Shown: positions 49,115 to 62,055, counted from the stretch's first letter. The stretch: DNA of 64,000 nt from Albifimbria verrucaria (GCA_020081605.1 JAHREC010000019.1:1-64000), one strand, 5' to 3'. The notes: generated by a model from the letters alone, not told the origin. A program made the numbers and translations.

Positions 49115-49329
49115 GTTAAAGTTCTATAATTGGCTGGGGTTACTAGCATTGGCTATAGGAGCCCATGGCCTTTTATATAGTATTTTAAGTTGAATAAAGC
49201 TAGATTGAAGAAGAGTTTAATAAGCTTGTGCTATTATACAGTAAAGGCCCAGGAGAGCAGGGCCACCTGAACGTGTAATAGAAGAGGACCAACAAGGGTA
49301 ACTATATAAAATCGCCTTCAGGGGTGATT

Positions 49330-51610
49330 CATGGAGAATATAATATATATAGATAGAAGTCTCCTCTAGACTAATAGAGTAGAGACTACTAGCTGTTAGT
49401 AAGATATATTTATATAGACTAAGGGAATATATAGATATACTATAAGATAAAGAATTAATTATAGAAATATATTTAAGGAAGTAATATATATATATATATT
49501 ATAATAGAGTTAAATATTATATTTATATTAAAATTAGTCTTTAGAGTACTTTTATAAATATATAATAATTAGAGTTATTTTATATTATCTAATAAATATA
49601 AAATAAATATTATAAAATTATTAATCTTTAATAAATAAATAAAGCTTATTTTAATTTAAAATAATATTATTTATTTATATTAAAAACTTAAATTAAAAAT
49701 AGTTTAATAATTATAAATTATTAATATTTAATAATCTTTATTTTAAAGTTTAAAAAAACTTATATATATATATATATTATAATATTTATTTATTTATAAT
49801 ATATTAATAAACTTTTTAAAAAAAAATTTATATTATATATTTAAATAACTTTAGTTATAATATATTTAATTTATTTTTATATAATAATTTTATATTATTA
49901 TTTTAATAAATATTTTATATAAATTATTTTTTTATATTAAATATATTTAATTTTTTTATTATTCTTTTAAAAAATTAAAATATTTTTAATAATAATTTTT
50001 ATATATTTTAATTTATTTTTATACTTTTTATAAATTATTTTAATATTATTTATATTAATATAATATTATATTTTATATAATATATTAATTCTATAGTTTT
50101 ATAAAAATATTTATTATATTTCTTAATATATAATTATATATATTTATTTAAAATATTATTTTAATTATTTAATTTTATATTTAATATAATTATAGCTATT
50201 TATAATTAAATTTTTATTAATATATATAAATATATTTAATATTAATTATTTTTTTTATTTATAAAAACTTTAATTATTATTAAGGGTTCTTTAATAATTA
50301 CTTTATTATAGAGATTTATATAATTAAATTAATTTATTATAATTCTATTATCTTAAATATAATATTAATTAAAATTATAATATTATAATCCTAGCTAATA
50401 CTATAACTAAGATAATAAAATAATAATAAGCCGATTCAGTTACTAAGGACCCTATAATAGAATTAATACTAAAGACTCACTAATACCTACTAGAATAACT
50501 ATTAATAAAAATAAATAGCACTAGAAGGATTTATTATTATTTATAGAAGATTAATAAAAAGAATAATCCTAAATATATTTAATATAAAACTAAATAACTA
50601 GAATAATATTATAAAAGAAAAAAGGAAGCTATATATTAAAAGATAAAGCTAATACTCCTAAAGGATAATTAAGGCTAGCCTATAATATATTAACCTTAAT
50701 AATAAGTTAGTATAAAATATATTAACTTAATATAAAAGCTAGTATAAAGATAGGCTAGGATATAAAATAAGTTAATATATAAAATATATTAATCTTATAA
50801 GAGGATAATATAAAATATAGAATAATATAGAATAATTAAAAAATAAATTATTAAAATTAGAATAATTATTATAGAATAATAATTATAATAGATTATTAAG
50901 CTATTATATAATAATATTCTATTCTATTTATTTATTTATTATAAATAAGTAAATATTAAAATAATTATTTATTTATTATAAGTAAATAAGCCTTTTAGTA
51001 TATAGATAGGAGTCTTTTTCGTTAATAAAAATAAAGATTATTAATTATTAATAATATATAGTTATTAAGCTACCCTTAATCTAAGTTCCTAAAGGTAATT
51101 TACCTAATTAATAATAATTATATAATTATTATTTTAGAATAATAATAAGCCTTATTATTTATTTAAGGATAATAATTTAATCTTATTTACCCTATACCCT
51201 TTATAAGGTATAGAATAACCTAGATTATTATATATAATAAATTATATAAAGTAAACTTAGAGATTTAAATTAATATAGAGTTTAATTTTATATATAAAGA
51301 ATATTTATAGAGATATAAAATGAAGAGAAATAATAATTAATATTTTAAAAATAGTTTAATAGCTTAAAATTTAAGCTTAAATTCTTTAGAAAATTATAAA
51401 TAAAATTATAAATAAAGAAATAAAAGCTATATAGAATATAAAAAATATAAAATATTTAATAATATAATATATAATAAATAAAGAATTAAATATAAATAAT
51501 TATTATATAAATACTCTTATATTAAAATATAGAGTATATACTATATATCTATATTTATATCTTAAAACTTGAGAGCTTATATAAACCTATAATAAACCTA
51601 TAATAAACCT
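49330..51610. repeat. AT-only block with forward and inverted copies
   Basis: About 2.3 kb. The part at about 49550-49760 aligns in the forward sense with 19.7 and 30.2 kb. The part at about 51030-51230 matches the opposite-sense ends at 30.7, 36.8 and 38.7 kb and again finishes with ggtatagaataacc. The right half is less extreme in composition (some G and C survive at 50400-51300), suggesting less RIP or a younger copy. Confidence 0.83.
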
Positions 51611-51644
51611 TAGGGTATAATTAACACCAGGCGCTATATCCTTC

Positions 51645-53395
51645 CTAGTAGAGCGGCAGCTTATACGCATCGAAGTCATATTGCCAGGTCGCCGCGGACT
51701 TCAAATCCATTACGCAAGCAGGTTCCGTGCTGGTGGTGTTTTTCCACAAAGGCCGCTGGGGCCAGGCGCACAGAGACGAGGCAGTGCCCCTGTATTGTTG
51801 AGCCGCTCGGGCACGGCACCGTTTTCGACCCACTCGATGACGGTCTGCAACGTGGTCTGTGGCCATCCTCCTTGAGGCTGCTTGGAGTTTGAGCCGCAAT
51901 GGGCACCACCAGGAACTAAGAACAGCCGGTAAAAGTCGTTAACGGCCGCAGATCCCTCCTTCAGGTCCAAGTCCGGGAACATCACATTTCGGACCGATTC
52001 ATAATAGTGGACGGACGACCCCGCGGGGATGGAGTCGTCTGACTCACCGTGGACATGGATAACCTTGCCGCCGGCCGCTTGGAAGTCGCTAAGATCTGGG
52101 TGCGTCGTCTGGAGCGAGTCGCCGTACTTATTTTGACCATAGACCATCCAAGCCTTGAGGGTATCGTAGGTCACGTTGTTTAGGGATTCCAAGGTGGTTG
52201 CATCCCTCAGCTGAAGATATCGAGCCACCCATTCACCTCCAAGACCCGAGATGCTCAACTTCCACGTATTTGTCGAGTCATCAAAAGTTGTCACAGCATC
52301 ACTTAAGGACGAGCCTGGTTGGGGATTAATGTATACACGGCGGCCTGCCAAATCCTGCAGGCCATCGAAGAAGACCTGCATCAGCGCAGCGCCAGCAGCA
52401 GTGACGGTGCCATTCTGAGCCGGTGTCGCAGGCCGCGGCATCTGTCTTCGAGCGAGATCGCCAAATCCGCCGGGGCCACCTCTGTTGCTTGTGGCTTCGC
52501 AAGAGTACGGCTCCCCAATCATGCTTGACACGTTGAAGTGAAGAAGGCAGAGGTCAGACCTTGAAACAACACCGTCAGCCAACCCATCCAAGGGTCACAA
52601 GCCGCTATGGTCAGGTTGACCATCTTCTCGAGTTCACAGGAGGGGGATAGTAGTTTGCGGTCTGCTCCATAACGTTGAGCGTGAGGTGGTTGACCTGCTG
52701 CTGGCCGTATCGAAAGGCGGGAGCACCGATTGCAGCACCGTCAAACTGGTCAGCGAAGCGCTGGACCTGGCTCCATCCTTCGCGACCACCCTCGCTGCAG
52801 CCTTGGTAGTACGAATAGACCTTGCCTGTCTCTGAAACCCCGTACAGTTTGCGGGCAAACTCTTTGCCGAGGGTGGCGAGCTCATGGTGTGCTTGGTAGC
52901 CGAACGCGTAAACCGAGGGCCAGTTGATGGTTCCGTTCGCGAGCAAGAACACGCTGTCCCATTGGGTGTTGAAGGATCCAAAGCCACCATCGGTAATGCC
53001 GGAGAGTGCGCCGACGATGACGCCGGTGGGTATGTAGCCCTTCTGAGAGTTGATGGCAAGTCCACCGCCTCCAGTAGATACATATCGGTTTTGGAATTTG
53101 TCCGGTGCAGGGGCCCAGTAGGTGACGTGTACTATGTCACCAAGACCATCATGAGCATAGGCAAAAGTAATATTGCAATAGTCAAAGGATGCCGTAGGGT
53201 ACCATTCGTTGGAAGCGGAATAGTTGCGCGTGATGGTCGTCTCAATCGAGGAGGAGTCTATGGTGATGCCGGGAAGAAGTCGCTTGCGGGCAACGCCGAC
53301 TGCACGTGGGATTTCGTGCACAGATCGCTCAAGGTGGAGATCTGGGCTGCCGCGGCGACGGCCATACTCAAAGTCAACAACTTGTTCGATACCAT
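51645..53395 (-). CDS. Secreted tannase / feruloyl esterase family enzyme
   Basis: ATG 53395 gives a signal peptide (MVSNKLLTLSMAVAAAAQIS) followed by LSDLC. The body carries the tannase-family landmarks: GGGGLAINSQKGY, QAHHELATLGKEFA, and the nucleophile elbow GCSEGGREGW with Ser between Cys and Glu (about 52800). HVHGESDDSIP holds the catalytic Asp and VPGGAHCGSN holds the catalytic His beside a Cys (about 51890). The Cys-Ser/His-Cys arrangement fits the CS-D-HC triad of these enzymes. Length is about 580 residues, as usual. It would hydrolyse gallate or feruloyl esters of plant phenolics outside the cell. Frame shifts near 53272, 52620 and 51785 are one-base and mostly in C/G runs. Confidence 0.88.
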
Positions 53396-54013
53396 TGTGA
53401 CCAAGCGTATTTAAGACGAGACGATGCAGAAGAAGCAGAATAATGTGTAGCTGTCAGGAAGAGACCAAATTGGTGGTGCAGATGGTTAGTCTGGGGGATT
53501 CTGTGATCCTTTTTATCTTCCGATGACATCTGAGCTAGGGTCATTAACTCTCGATTCAGAATGTCGTAACTGAAGTGGAAACAATCACATTCCATGTTCG
53601 CGATTACGCACGTCGACCGCGTGTAGGAGGGGCTTGGACATTATGCCATCCGGTTGGTGGTGACATCAAGCATTGCTTTGGACGACGGCCAGTCTCGGTC
53701 CAGCTCCACTCCCCAATCTTTGGAGCGGCCCCACAGCTCGCTCCAGCCCCACTTAGTCTCGGTTCACTCCCCGTCGTACCCTGAATTGGTCCGGGCCTGG
53801 TTGCTCTGTTGATGAGCCAGGCATCATGAAGATGAATTGCGTCCACAAATTGCCACAATGGACGATGAGCCAAAATTTGTTTGTTTCAAGGATTTTTGCA
53901 TCGTAAAGACTCTATATTCACGGTGCCATTGTTAAAACATCATCAAGTCAATGCTGACCGCAGTGCCGGAACTCCTGGGGGCGCAAGGTCGTCATCAAGC
54001 CGTTCAGTGCGGG
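53396..54013. promoter_or_regulatory. Upstream region of the tannase gene
   Basis: About 620 bp with no gene, between the tannase start and the end of the regulator gene on the same strand. Presumed tannase promoter; no specific operator identified. Confidence 0.4.
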
Positions 54014-55546
54014 CTACTCGAGGGCCACCAGGCGAGCGAACAAACATCTTGACGGTCCGATAAAAACCTGCTGCCCTTCCGGTGTGTTTACCAGGTATAA
54101 TTGATGATCAGGTGCAGCGAACAAGATCCGGTCCTCCTCATCTGGCAAGGGCACGGCCTGTATCCTGGCTGCTTGAGACGCGTCTTGCAGGGACATACCG
54201 TGCTCCAACTCGACCACACGGCGGCTCATCCGGTATATAGTGCCGGTATCCACGAACCCCTCCTTCGGGGCCGATAGCTCGCCCATTAGCTCAAGGGCTC
54301 GGAGGCGAGTGGGCAGGTCCCGGCATTTGTTGGCGGTGAACGATAGCGGCAGGAGGAAACCCGTTTCAAGTATAAAGGGCGGTCGCTGTTTGGGCTGTGG
54401 CAAGCCTGGCTTGAGCACCGCCGCCCCGCAGCCAAGGTGACAATGGCCTGAAATGAAGGAATGTGCCGGTCAAAAGCAGTCTCTGAATCGTCTGTGGATA
54501 CGTCGACAGAGATTCTGAGCATCTCGTACGTCGTGTGGAGGTAAATTAATGACATGCTGTCTGCATGACTTGTCGAAGGGTTAGTCATCATCAAGTGGGT
54601 GAAGCTTGCCATCCACTCGTCTAGCGCCTCGATGCAGTGAGCCTTTTTCTTTACAAGGTCAAACTCCGGTATTACTGCCTTCAAGGGCCCTAATCCTCGA
54701 GCCTGGATGCGGATGTTGGTAAGGCATGCCTCTGCCTGCGCAAGACTCGTAAAGGGCATTCTGCTTGTCCGATCTCCAGATGCATTTGAACCCAACGACT
54801 GCTGATGTAGTCGGTGGGATGATTTGATAGGCATGGGGTTGGCGTTGAGGCGACGGAAGATGGGCAGCAAGTGATCCGTGGCCCAATCCGGCGCGCTCGT
54901 CGCAGAGCCAAGGATTGCGCTTCCGTATTCGCAGTGCCGAGCTGCCGACTCCATGTTGCCCAGCAGAACATCGATGCATAAGAACAGGACACACGTCAAC
55001 AGTGTCAGGTTCTCGTCCTGGGTGGCCTGAATGTGCCGCATGGAGGCGTTATAGTGCGTGAGCGCGAAGTGATTCTTACCAGCGAATTGACTAGTGATGC
55101 GATTCCCGCTTGAGAAGTCCTCGTACAGCGAACTGACGGCGAGAATGGCATGGCGCACAGCGGGAGAAAAGTGGCTAAATTGCATAACAATATGGGTCCA
55201 GAAGAAACTATCTTGAGGACCGGACAACACGGGGCTGACGACACCAGAGAAGTACTGAAAGCCCTTCCTCGCCTTGGTCACGCGAGGCAAACTGCCGTGG
55301 CCTGTAAAAGGCCAATGCAGACGGTGATTGGTTATACTGACATGTCCGACCGGCGGACATACAGCGGGCACAGGACGGTTTCCCTCATCGCATTTTACCT
55401 TGCGGCGCCTGTGAGACCTGTCAGGATCTTGACTCTCGTTGCGAGAGAAAGGAAAGCCCACCTGCAAATTAAACACCCTGTCTTCGCTTTGGGCGCATAC
55501 TGTCGAGCATTGGTACCCATCCTAGTTGCGACGAGTCCGCCGACAT
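54014..55546 (-). CDS. Zn(II)2Cys6 transcription factor next to tannase
   Basis: ATG 55546 (MSADSSQLGWVPMLDS) leads to KRRQGCLICR. An intron from GTGGGC (about 55462) to CACAG (about 55413) then splices exactly to RRKVKCDEG and, one frame on, CARCMSAGRTC. This restores the C-x2-C-x6-C-x6-C-x2-C-x6-C zinc cluster. The long regulatory part follows (FWTHIVMQFSHFSPAVRHAI, LLTCVLFLCIDVLLGN) and, after a further shift near 54440, VLKPGLPQPKQRPPFILETG to the stop at 54014. It binds DNA in the nucleus. Position on the same strand directly upstream of the tannase suggests local control of that gene, which is inference. Confidence 0.8.
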
Positions 55547-56091
55547 GGGTGTTAAAAGGATCTCAGCAGACCAGTTCCTTAGCTGATCCCCTACGGCATC
55601 AAACCTGGGGCATGACGGGATAAAAGGAAGCTGGGCAGGACGATGACCCGCTATGACCACGTCGCCTTGTGGGGCCTTATGCCGCCAATCACGGCAGAGT
55701 AGTCTCTCTTTGTGTGTCTCCCTCAGTTCCCCAATTGATGAGGTTGACTTGACCATCGCTAGGAATTGTTGATTTACCCTGTCATATATGGTCGGTATGA
55801 CCTTCAGCACTGAAAAGCAAATGATTATCACTTAAGGGTATTTACTACTTGTCTGTGCGAATTATAAGCATCTAATTGTCGTAGGACTCATGCTTAGTCA
55901 CGAGCTCGACAAGCTGGTGCTTAATTAGTGTAGGCCACTTATATTGGTATTACTCTCTATGCTTTGATATACAATAGTAAGGCAGAGACTATCCCCACCT
56001 TGTTGAATGCTGGCGTTCAGGAAGCATCTAGACGCCATTCTCCAATAAATTGTCCTTCCTCCGCGTCGCTATTTCAAGCCCGTGTATAGTC
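55547..56091. other. Region without a gene
   Basis: About 540 bp upstream of the regulator; no supported frame. Confidence 0.4.
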
Positions 56092-56361
56092 CTAATATCG
56101 CTTGCGTGACATCACGGCGATTGTGTTGCTAGTGAAGCGGTGTTGAAAGAAGTTGAAGATGGCGAACTCGTTCCTCGTCATGACATAGGATTTCGGCTGT
56201 TCTTGGGTCTTGGCCAAGATGAGCGACAGTGCTTGTTCCAGGATTTTCCCAACGGCAGGATCCTGCACTCCGTCGGAACTGTCACGAGCAAGCTCCAAGG
56301 CATCAATCACCCCAGCTTCCTGCTGGATCTGCAGTAAGGTGAAGGCATGACCGTCGTCCAT
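56092..56361 (-). pseudogene. C-terminal fragment of a fungal hypothetical protein
   Basis: An 89-codon frame ends RNEFAIFNFFQHRF and then about 14 more residues. The stretch KSYVMTRNEFAIFNFFQ matches a motif (YxMTRxEFAxFNYF) that I recall from the C-terminal half of a frequent fungal protein family of unknown function. The listed ATG at 56361 gives only a short N-terminus, and no upstream exon is evident, so a truncated copy is likely. It may also be a short intact variant. Confidence 0.4.
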
Positions 56362-56399
56362 GCTGCTTCGTGTCGACGGGTTGCTCAGGCTGGCAATTA

Positions 56400-57972
56400 A
56401 GCGAGCTTCAATGAGACAGATTTAAGATTTAGTGATAGAAATTGCCTACCCTGGACATTAGAGGGTGTTCATATGTATACAAAATGGTTTCCTGAGGGTT
56501 TCGTATTTAGCATGCGATTGTTGGAGAGAGTAGGAGGGTAGAAGGATCCGCAAGTCAGCCGATTCGGCAAACATGAACAGAAGCCAAGGTTGATTTTGTG
56601 GCATGGTCCATGTCAATTTCGGAACGAGTGGTTACTTAGGTATCCGTAGAAGGCTCTAAAAGTGGGTTTCTTCGACTGGGGACCAGTAGGTACCGATTTC
56701 TAGTTTCATCATTTCGTGGAACATTTCCCTATGATAACGTCTGAGTGCCGCCGTACGCTATCTTTTTCCTATTAAGTAATGCATGTCATCAAATTGGACG
56801 ATTTATTCCCTGAAAAAAAAAAAAAAAAAAATGATGTCCCTTAAGCTTCATTTTTGGATATATTATGTACTTGACTTTTGTTATGTCAATCTTGATGCTC
56901 TATGGCCCAGTAAGTTATCTCCAAACTACTTTTATGCATACAACAATGGCCAAAGATGCCGGTAGCAAAAAGCCTGGAAATGAAACCCGGATACGTGATC
57001 GTGACAAAACACACGTGGAAGAAGCTCCACCGGCCGCTTTCAATGCCCCGCAACATGCTATCCTTCTTTAAGCAATCCTAGCGAAATCTCGAACACTCCG
57101 CACATGGCGAGTACTTAGGATAGGTATAAACAGGGCTCGCTTAAATGCATAAAATAGTATCGTTTGGTCACTTAGAATATGGAGGACTGGGAATTCCTGA
57201 ACAATCTACTAAACCCGTCTGATCAATGGTACAGAATTGGGATGTTCCGCAGAGACTAGAAGTTCCTTCAGCACAGACTGAAGCTTGTAGCTTCAAGCGA
57301 CTGTCCGAGGTTGTGTGCGACGTTTACCCGGTTGGATCAACCCTTTAAAATACCCAGGACGGACGCTATATGGTGGTCGTAGATATGTAGATTGGTTAAT
57401 ACTTAGGAAATGAGGTTAGATCACGCGAGGTAAAGTCACGAGAGCCTCACTTGTCGGTGGCAATGATTTCTCAATAACATGGCCACTTTGGTCCTACTAG
57501 GACTACTGAAAACTCGGGAAATGGTAATTGGGTTAGGCAAAGTAGTAAATCCAGCAACTACGATCCATGCGAAAAGTCTAGCTCAGAAACCATATGTAGT
57601 ATGATTTCGATTTGTCGGAAAGGACAAGATTACATATCGCGCTGATGAAAGTTTCAAAAGCGTGACTTTCATCAAATTTAGAAAAGGCAGGAATTATACA
57701 GCAAGCTGGGTGTAACAAATACCATTCCCAAAGGCCTCCTTTTTGACCAGACTAAGGGATGCGCATATGTTTCTGGGCCTATTTCTGGACTTGTAGACGA
57801 TGTTGGCAGGGCCTCTAAGAGGCTCTATCACATATTTGGTCGTCTAGGATCCCGCGCCCCAAATCCTGCGCGTTATCTTTCCCTTTTCGGCCCCAGCTAG
57901 TTTTATAACTCTCAAAATAATCTGAGTCCAAGGCAAGGAGCTGTATGCATCTTGCGACTGCAAAGTTGAAGC
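56400..57972. other. About 1.5 kb without a gene
   Basis: Ordinary composition. A poly(A) tract of about 18 bases lies at 56813-56830; it could mark an old retroposed 3' end but no element is visible next to it. Frames at 56783-57071 include the translated poly(A) and are not called. Confidence 0.45.
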
Positions 57973-59835
57973 TCAAAGGCTAGGTGTAACCGCAACCCAA
58001 GGTGTACTCGCATCACGCAGACTGTTGGTTGCACAATGGACCTCTCCTCCCTAACATGATGGGACATGTAATCGTCGATGAAATGAACAGTCATGTTAGC
58101 TCTCTCATATACATCCATGACCGCGTCAGCAAAAACATCCCTTCCTCTAATGATCGGGCCAAAAGGGTTTGGTGCTATATATTCATGTCCCAGCACTAAT
58201 CCATTAATCGCTTCGGGAAGAAAGATTTGACTTGCCGCTGGCCGGGCAATGTGAGAGGTACACGTCGAGGAAGGCCATCCGGCGTGTCTGGCCAAGGAAA
58301 GGTGACATCCCTCCAAAGAACAGGAACCCGAAGAATGTCTGTTTCAGCTAGAGGAATATCGTCGAGAAGGATCTCCAAGTTCTTATCCATGAAGCCTTGG
58401 GCATAGCGGTTGGACTCGATAAAATCCTGGTCCGCTAGCAGTGCATCAATTGACATGTTACGTAGCTCGGGATGAAAGAATAGTGCTTCCGGATCCGGGG
58501 TCATATCCCCGTTGTAACTTGAGACTGGCACTGATCCAAACCCGTTATCTTGGGCAATCTGAAGAATGTCCAAGGCCACTTCTGTGTCGGCGACTGCGAT
58601 GGTGAAACCTATCTTGTTATCAGAGGGAAGAAATTGGACCATCTCGTCGACGTGGCCAATCGCAAGCCAGCCTGCCTCAAGCATGATCAAGGGCTGAGCG
58701 TTTTGGGAAGCAAGAAATGTGAGCATGGACTCTGCTGGTCGCCGCTTATGCTGTTTTGCTGTGACGACACGCCCGTTTGGGTAAGAAATACCCGAGCGTG
58801 AGACGTAAGGGGTATTGTTTCAAGATTACCTCCTGAATTGACTTCTTCCCAACCGTATTCAGAACCTGACCCGGGTTGGAAGCCTCCTATACCCGGACCC
58901 CTCAACTGCTGAAATATTTGTCGCCCAGCCTTTCTGCTCGATTGTGCTGAGCGTAGTAGCACTCTTAGTGAAATTGTCCCGTTCGGACCAGGCATATTGA
59001 CATATCCCGGCTCAAGAAAGTCTTGTGTCCAGATGTCATCAACCCCATCAAGAGCCACAACATCGACTGCTTGAGGTACAGAAGCAAGGCTTTCTTGTAA
59101 TGAGCGCACAAAATACCCTTGCCATGGCGAGGGTGCATACTTTCCATCGGTAACTAGTACAGTATTCACATGCTGCAAGTGATGATGCAGCAACACTGGT
59201 GCCTGCTTCAGTGTAACATGGTCGATTGACGTGCAATTGCGGTCTGTGACTTTGAAACCAATTGTGACTGCTCCGTCCCAAATCAATGCGTTGGTTACAA
59301 GCTCCCGAGAGTCGATGGCAAGCTTTATACCCCGACGGAGGCTAGTAGCGTTGAATGTCACCTGCTGGTTCACCACCATCCAGCTTTTGATGTCTTCTGG
59401 ATTGGAACCCATATGCCAGAAGAGCCGTACGCGATCCTTGGCAGACGCTGGCTCAGCGATATAAATGCTTGCTACAGCCGCAGAGGAAATGTTATGTAGC
59501 GGAACCGTTTGTAGAGGTGCAGCGAGCTCAGGCTCTAGGAGAGTATCTCCAGAAGCGTCGTTACACGCAGCAAGCTCTTTGTTGCTCAACTCGCGTCCAG
59601 TAAGGTCGGTAACAGGACATCTGAAGTAGCGGTCACCCACGTTGGGAAGAAAGATGGCGCCTCGATCAGTGGACCAGACCGTTTTGTTATGATAATCGAG
59701 CTCATTGACCAGACCATCGCGGTTTGAGTCTGCCAAGATCTGCGCCGAGAAGGTACAGCCCGGCTTTGTGCATGCAAAGACAGTACGAGAGGTCCAAGGC
59801 GCTAGGCCAAGCGTAATGAATAACAACAAGTTCAT
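57973..59835 (-). CDS. Secreted protein-arginine deiminase (PAD) family enzyme
   Basis: ATG 59835 gives a signal peptide (MNLLLFITLGLAPWTSRTVF). The N-terminal third includes an EF-hand-like DSNRDGLVNELDYHN and beta-rich segments. The PAD C-terminal catalytic landmarks are all present: DIWTQDFLEPGYV with the catalytic Asp (about 59030), GGNLE (about 58825), GHVDEMVQF with the His-x-Asp pair (about 58650) and GEVHCATNSLRD with the nucleophile Cys (about 58035). The end is WVAVTPSL and a stop at 57973. Total is about 620 residues. PADs convert peptidyl-arginine to citrulline, usually calcium-dependent. Frame changes near 58710, 58215 and 58050 fall in C/G runs. The enzyme is known mainly from vertebrates, with homologues in some fungi and bacteria. 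Here secretion is predicted. Confidence 0.83.
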
Positions 59836-60350
59836 GCCGACAATGTAACAATATCAATGTGGCTCGTAAGTATCTCGAACAAGTGGTAGTCAAGGTAAGA
59901 TCAGGTGACAAGCGATCAAAATACTTGGGAATAATGGGTCTCTTCTCATCAACAATTCACGTCCGTCCCATCTACTCCCTTTTATCATCGTTGAACTACC
60001 ATATGTCCTTGTTGATAATATATTTAATCATGTCGGAGTATACCGAGATGATGGTTCACCTTTCCTATTTTGGCAAAATAGATGTGGATTCGCAGTTTGC
60101 TGGCATACACTTTTCATTGTGGCTGTGGACATGGCTGAGCAACTAGTGCCGATGGATGGAGTCTGAATACACGTCTGTCATGATTTTACCCATTTTGGGA
60201 ATACGCACTATACGAAGGTCTCACTGAGATCCAAGGGACCTTTCGAAAGTGGTACAATTATATAATCTTATCCTTGGCATCGTCTTCTATGATTACATGG
60301 AAGTGAAGCTCCGCCTTTGCACGAAATTCGCTACCTAATGGTAGGAATTC
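59836..60350. promoter_or_regulatory. Upstream region of the PAD gene
   Basis: About 510 bp between the PAD start and the end of the next minus-strand gene. The 95-residue plus frame at 59859-60146 has no features. Presumed promoter. Confidence 0.4.
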
Positions 60351-62055
60351 TCACAAGGCGAACACATAAGGTTCGTCAAATAACTCGGCCCAGTTTTTAG
60401 GCCCGCTTTTGCCTCTTGCACCCGGTAGTCTCCAGAATTTATTCAAGAAATAGCCTGCCATCAATGGAGATCGTATGCCGACTGCTTTACTTATCCATCC
60501 CAATTCCCCGACTATAAAGCTTTCTGACGTATGGTCATCAGGTCTTAGCTCGATTGCAGCTATGACAAGCGGCCATAAAGTAAATTTTCGCAGCTGTGGA
60601 GACTCTCCGGAAGATACTGCCTTCAGATCGTGAAGCAAAGCGTCTCGATGTATTTCCTGAATTTGAGCTAGGCTTATTTTCAGCCCCATTGAAAATTTTG
60701 TGCTTTTATGAGTATAGGCTGTATCTTTCTCCATGTCGAATAAGGCTGAGATGCAGTAAAGGGCCACGGCAGACTGATAAATGCGAGCTATCAGTTGCCA
60801 ATTCCAGGCTACGGCGTTGTCTGTATGTACTGTCGATGCAGATGATGATTGCTGTGTGTGCCCGTCAGTGAAGTTGACCTCCTCCTCCCAGCTCTCCACT
60901 TCAAAGGAAAGAACCCGCTCCAGGAGCTGATAAGCAGCGATACGCCTTTTATCCGTTGCAGGGAGTGTTGATGATCGCAGGTGGTTCACCAGGACAATGC
61001 TCACCAGCAAGTCCGGAGGACACGGCACTGCGGTGAGGAGACCATTGCCAAAAAGCACGGGATGAAGGACGACAGCTTCCATCTGCCGTCGAGTTGCGTG
61101 TGGCTCCACCGTCAGGGCAGTTGTGCTCCCAAGTATATCAATGCTGCAGTAACGTTGATGTTGGCAAGGCTCGTGCATTCGAGAGTAGAGTAGAGATACT
61201 TACAGTACCAGATATTGGAGCAGGTGACGCATTTCAGGGTACGTGAACAGACAATGGGCGAAGCCGCCGAGTTTATCAATCAATGCGTAAGCAGCGTTGC
61301 AATGCTGCCACCATGTTGATGAGAAATACTGCTGAACCTGCAAGAGGTTAGATATTTGAGATCTTCCCTATTAACAAATGTAACATACCTCTGCAAGTAA
61401 AAACGCCAATATGGATACCAACACAACCTGATCACGCTTCCCACTTGTTTTGCCAAGGTCTTGTGCAATGAGACGAATTGCATTGCCTCGATGAGTATGC
61501 AATCGAGTCATCAAAATACATTTGTCTGCTGCGGCCATATTATTCACTACCTGTATACGATGTGTTAGAGCAGTCGAGATAATGGATTCGGCAACTGCTG
61601 GCGGTATCTGATGAACATTGGTTAGTGGCAAATAAAAGGCGAAACCGCGCCCTCGCCAGACGCTATCAAGTCTGAGCAGATGTACACGTTATCTGTAGCC
61701 ATCGAGAATAACATAATGTTATCATCTTCACGTCTGTCAAGGCACCCAGTACAACGAAGGGCTTTGCGTCATGGATAAACTTACGATATGTGACGGCCTC
61801 GGGCAACCTTTCGAGGTCGCCAAAGGCTTTGATGGGCTTGCATATTCGCGATCTGCCCAAGGCCATGGATGCCACTTCAATCTTTGCCCTGCGGCCTTTG
61901 GACCTCGTCTGACCGGGCTGCAGCCATTTCAGCGGCTTCTTTCCGTAACCTGGACAATTGACTCCTCTGCTTTCACATTTCCTGCAAGCCGGCCTCCGGG
62001 AGTCACACACCAGTCGCTTCTTGGAACAGGCCCAGCATGCCTCGTTTCCAACCAT
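60351..62055 (-). CDS. Zn(II)2Cys6 transcription factor next to PAD
   Basis: ATG 62055 (MVGNEACWACSKKRLVCDSR) starts an intact zinc cluster: CWAC, x6, C, x6, CRKC, x6, C, within the first 35 residues. A nuclear-localisation-like basic stretch follows (QTRSKGRRAKIE). An intron probably begins near 61740. Further exons read VAESIISTALTHRIQVVNN, FSSTWWQHCNAAYALIDKLG and, after a GTAAGT near 61202, a 275-codon frame with LRKFTLWPLVIAAIELRPDD and AGYFLNKFWRLPG to the stop at 60351. This is the usual layout of a fungal binuclear-cluster activator of about 500 residues. It lies on the same strand upstream of PAD and may control it (inference). Confidence 0.75.

Noticed and set aside
56783..56965. 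Plus frame with a Lys run
   Set aside because: The Lys run is a translated poly(A) tract; flanks lack protein signal.
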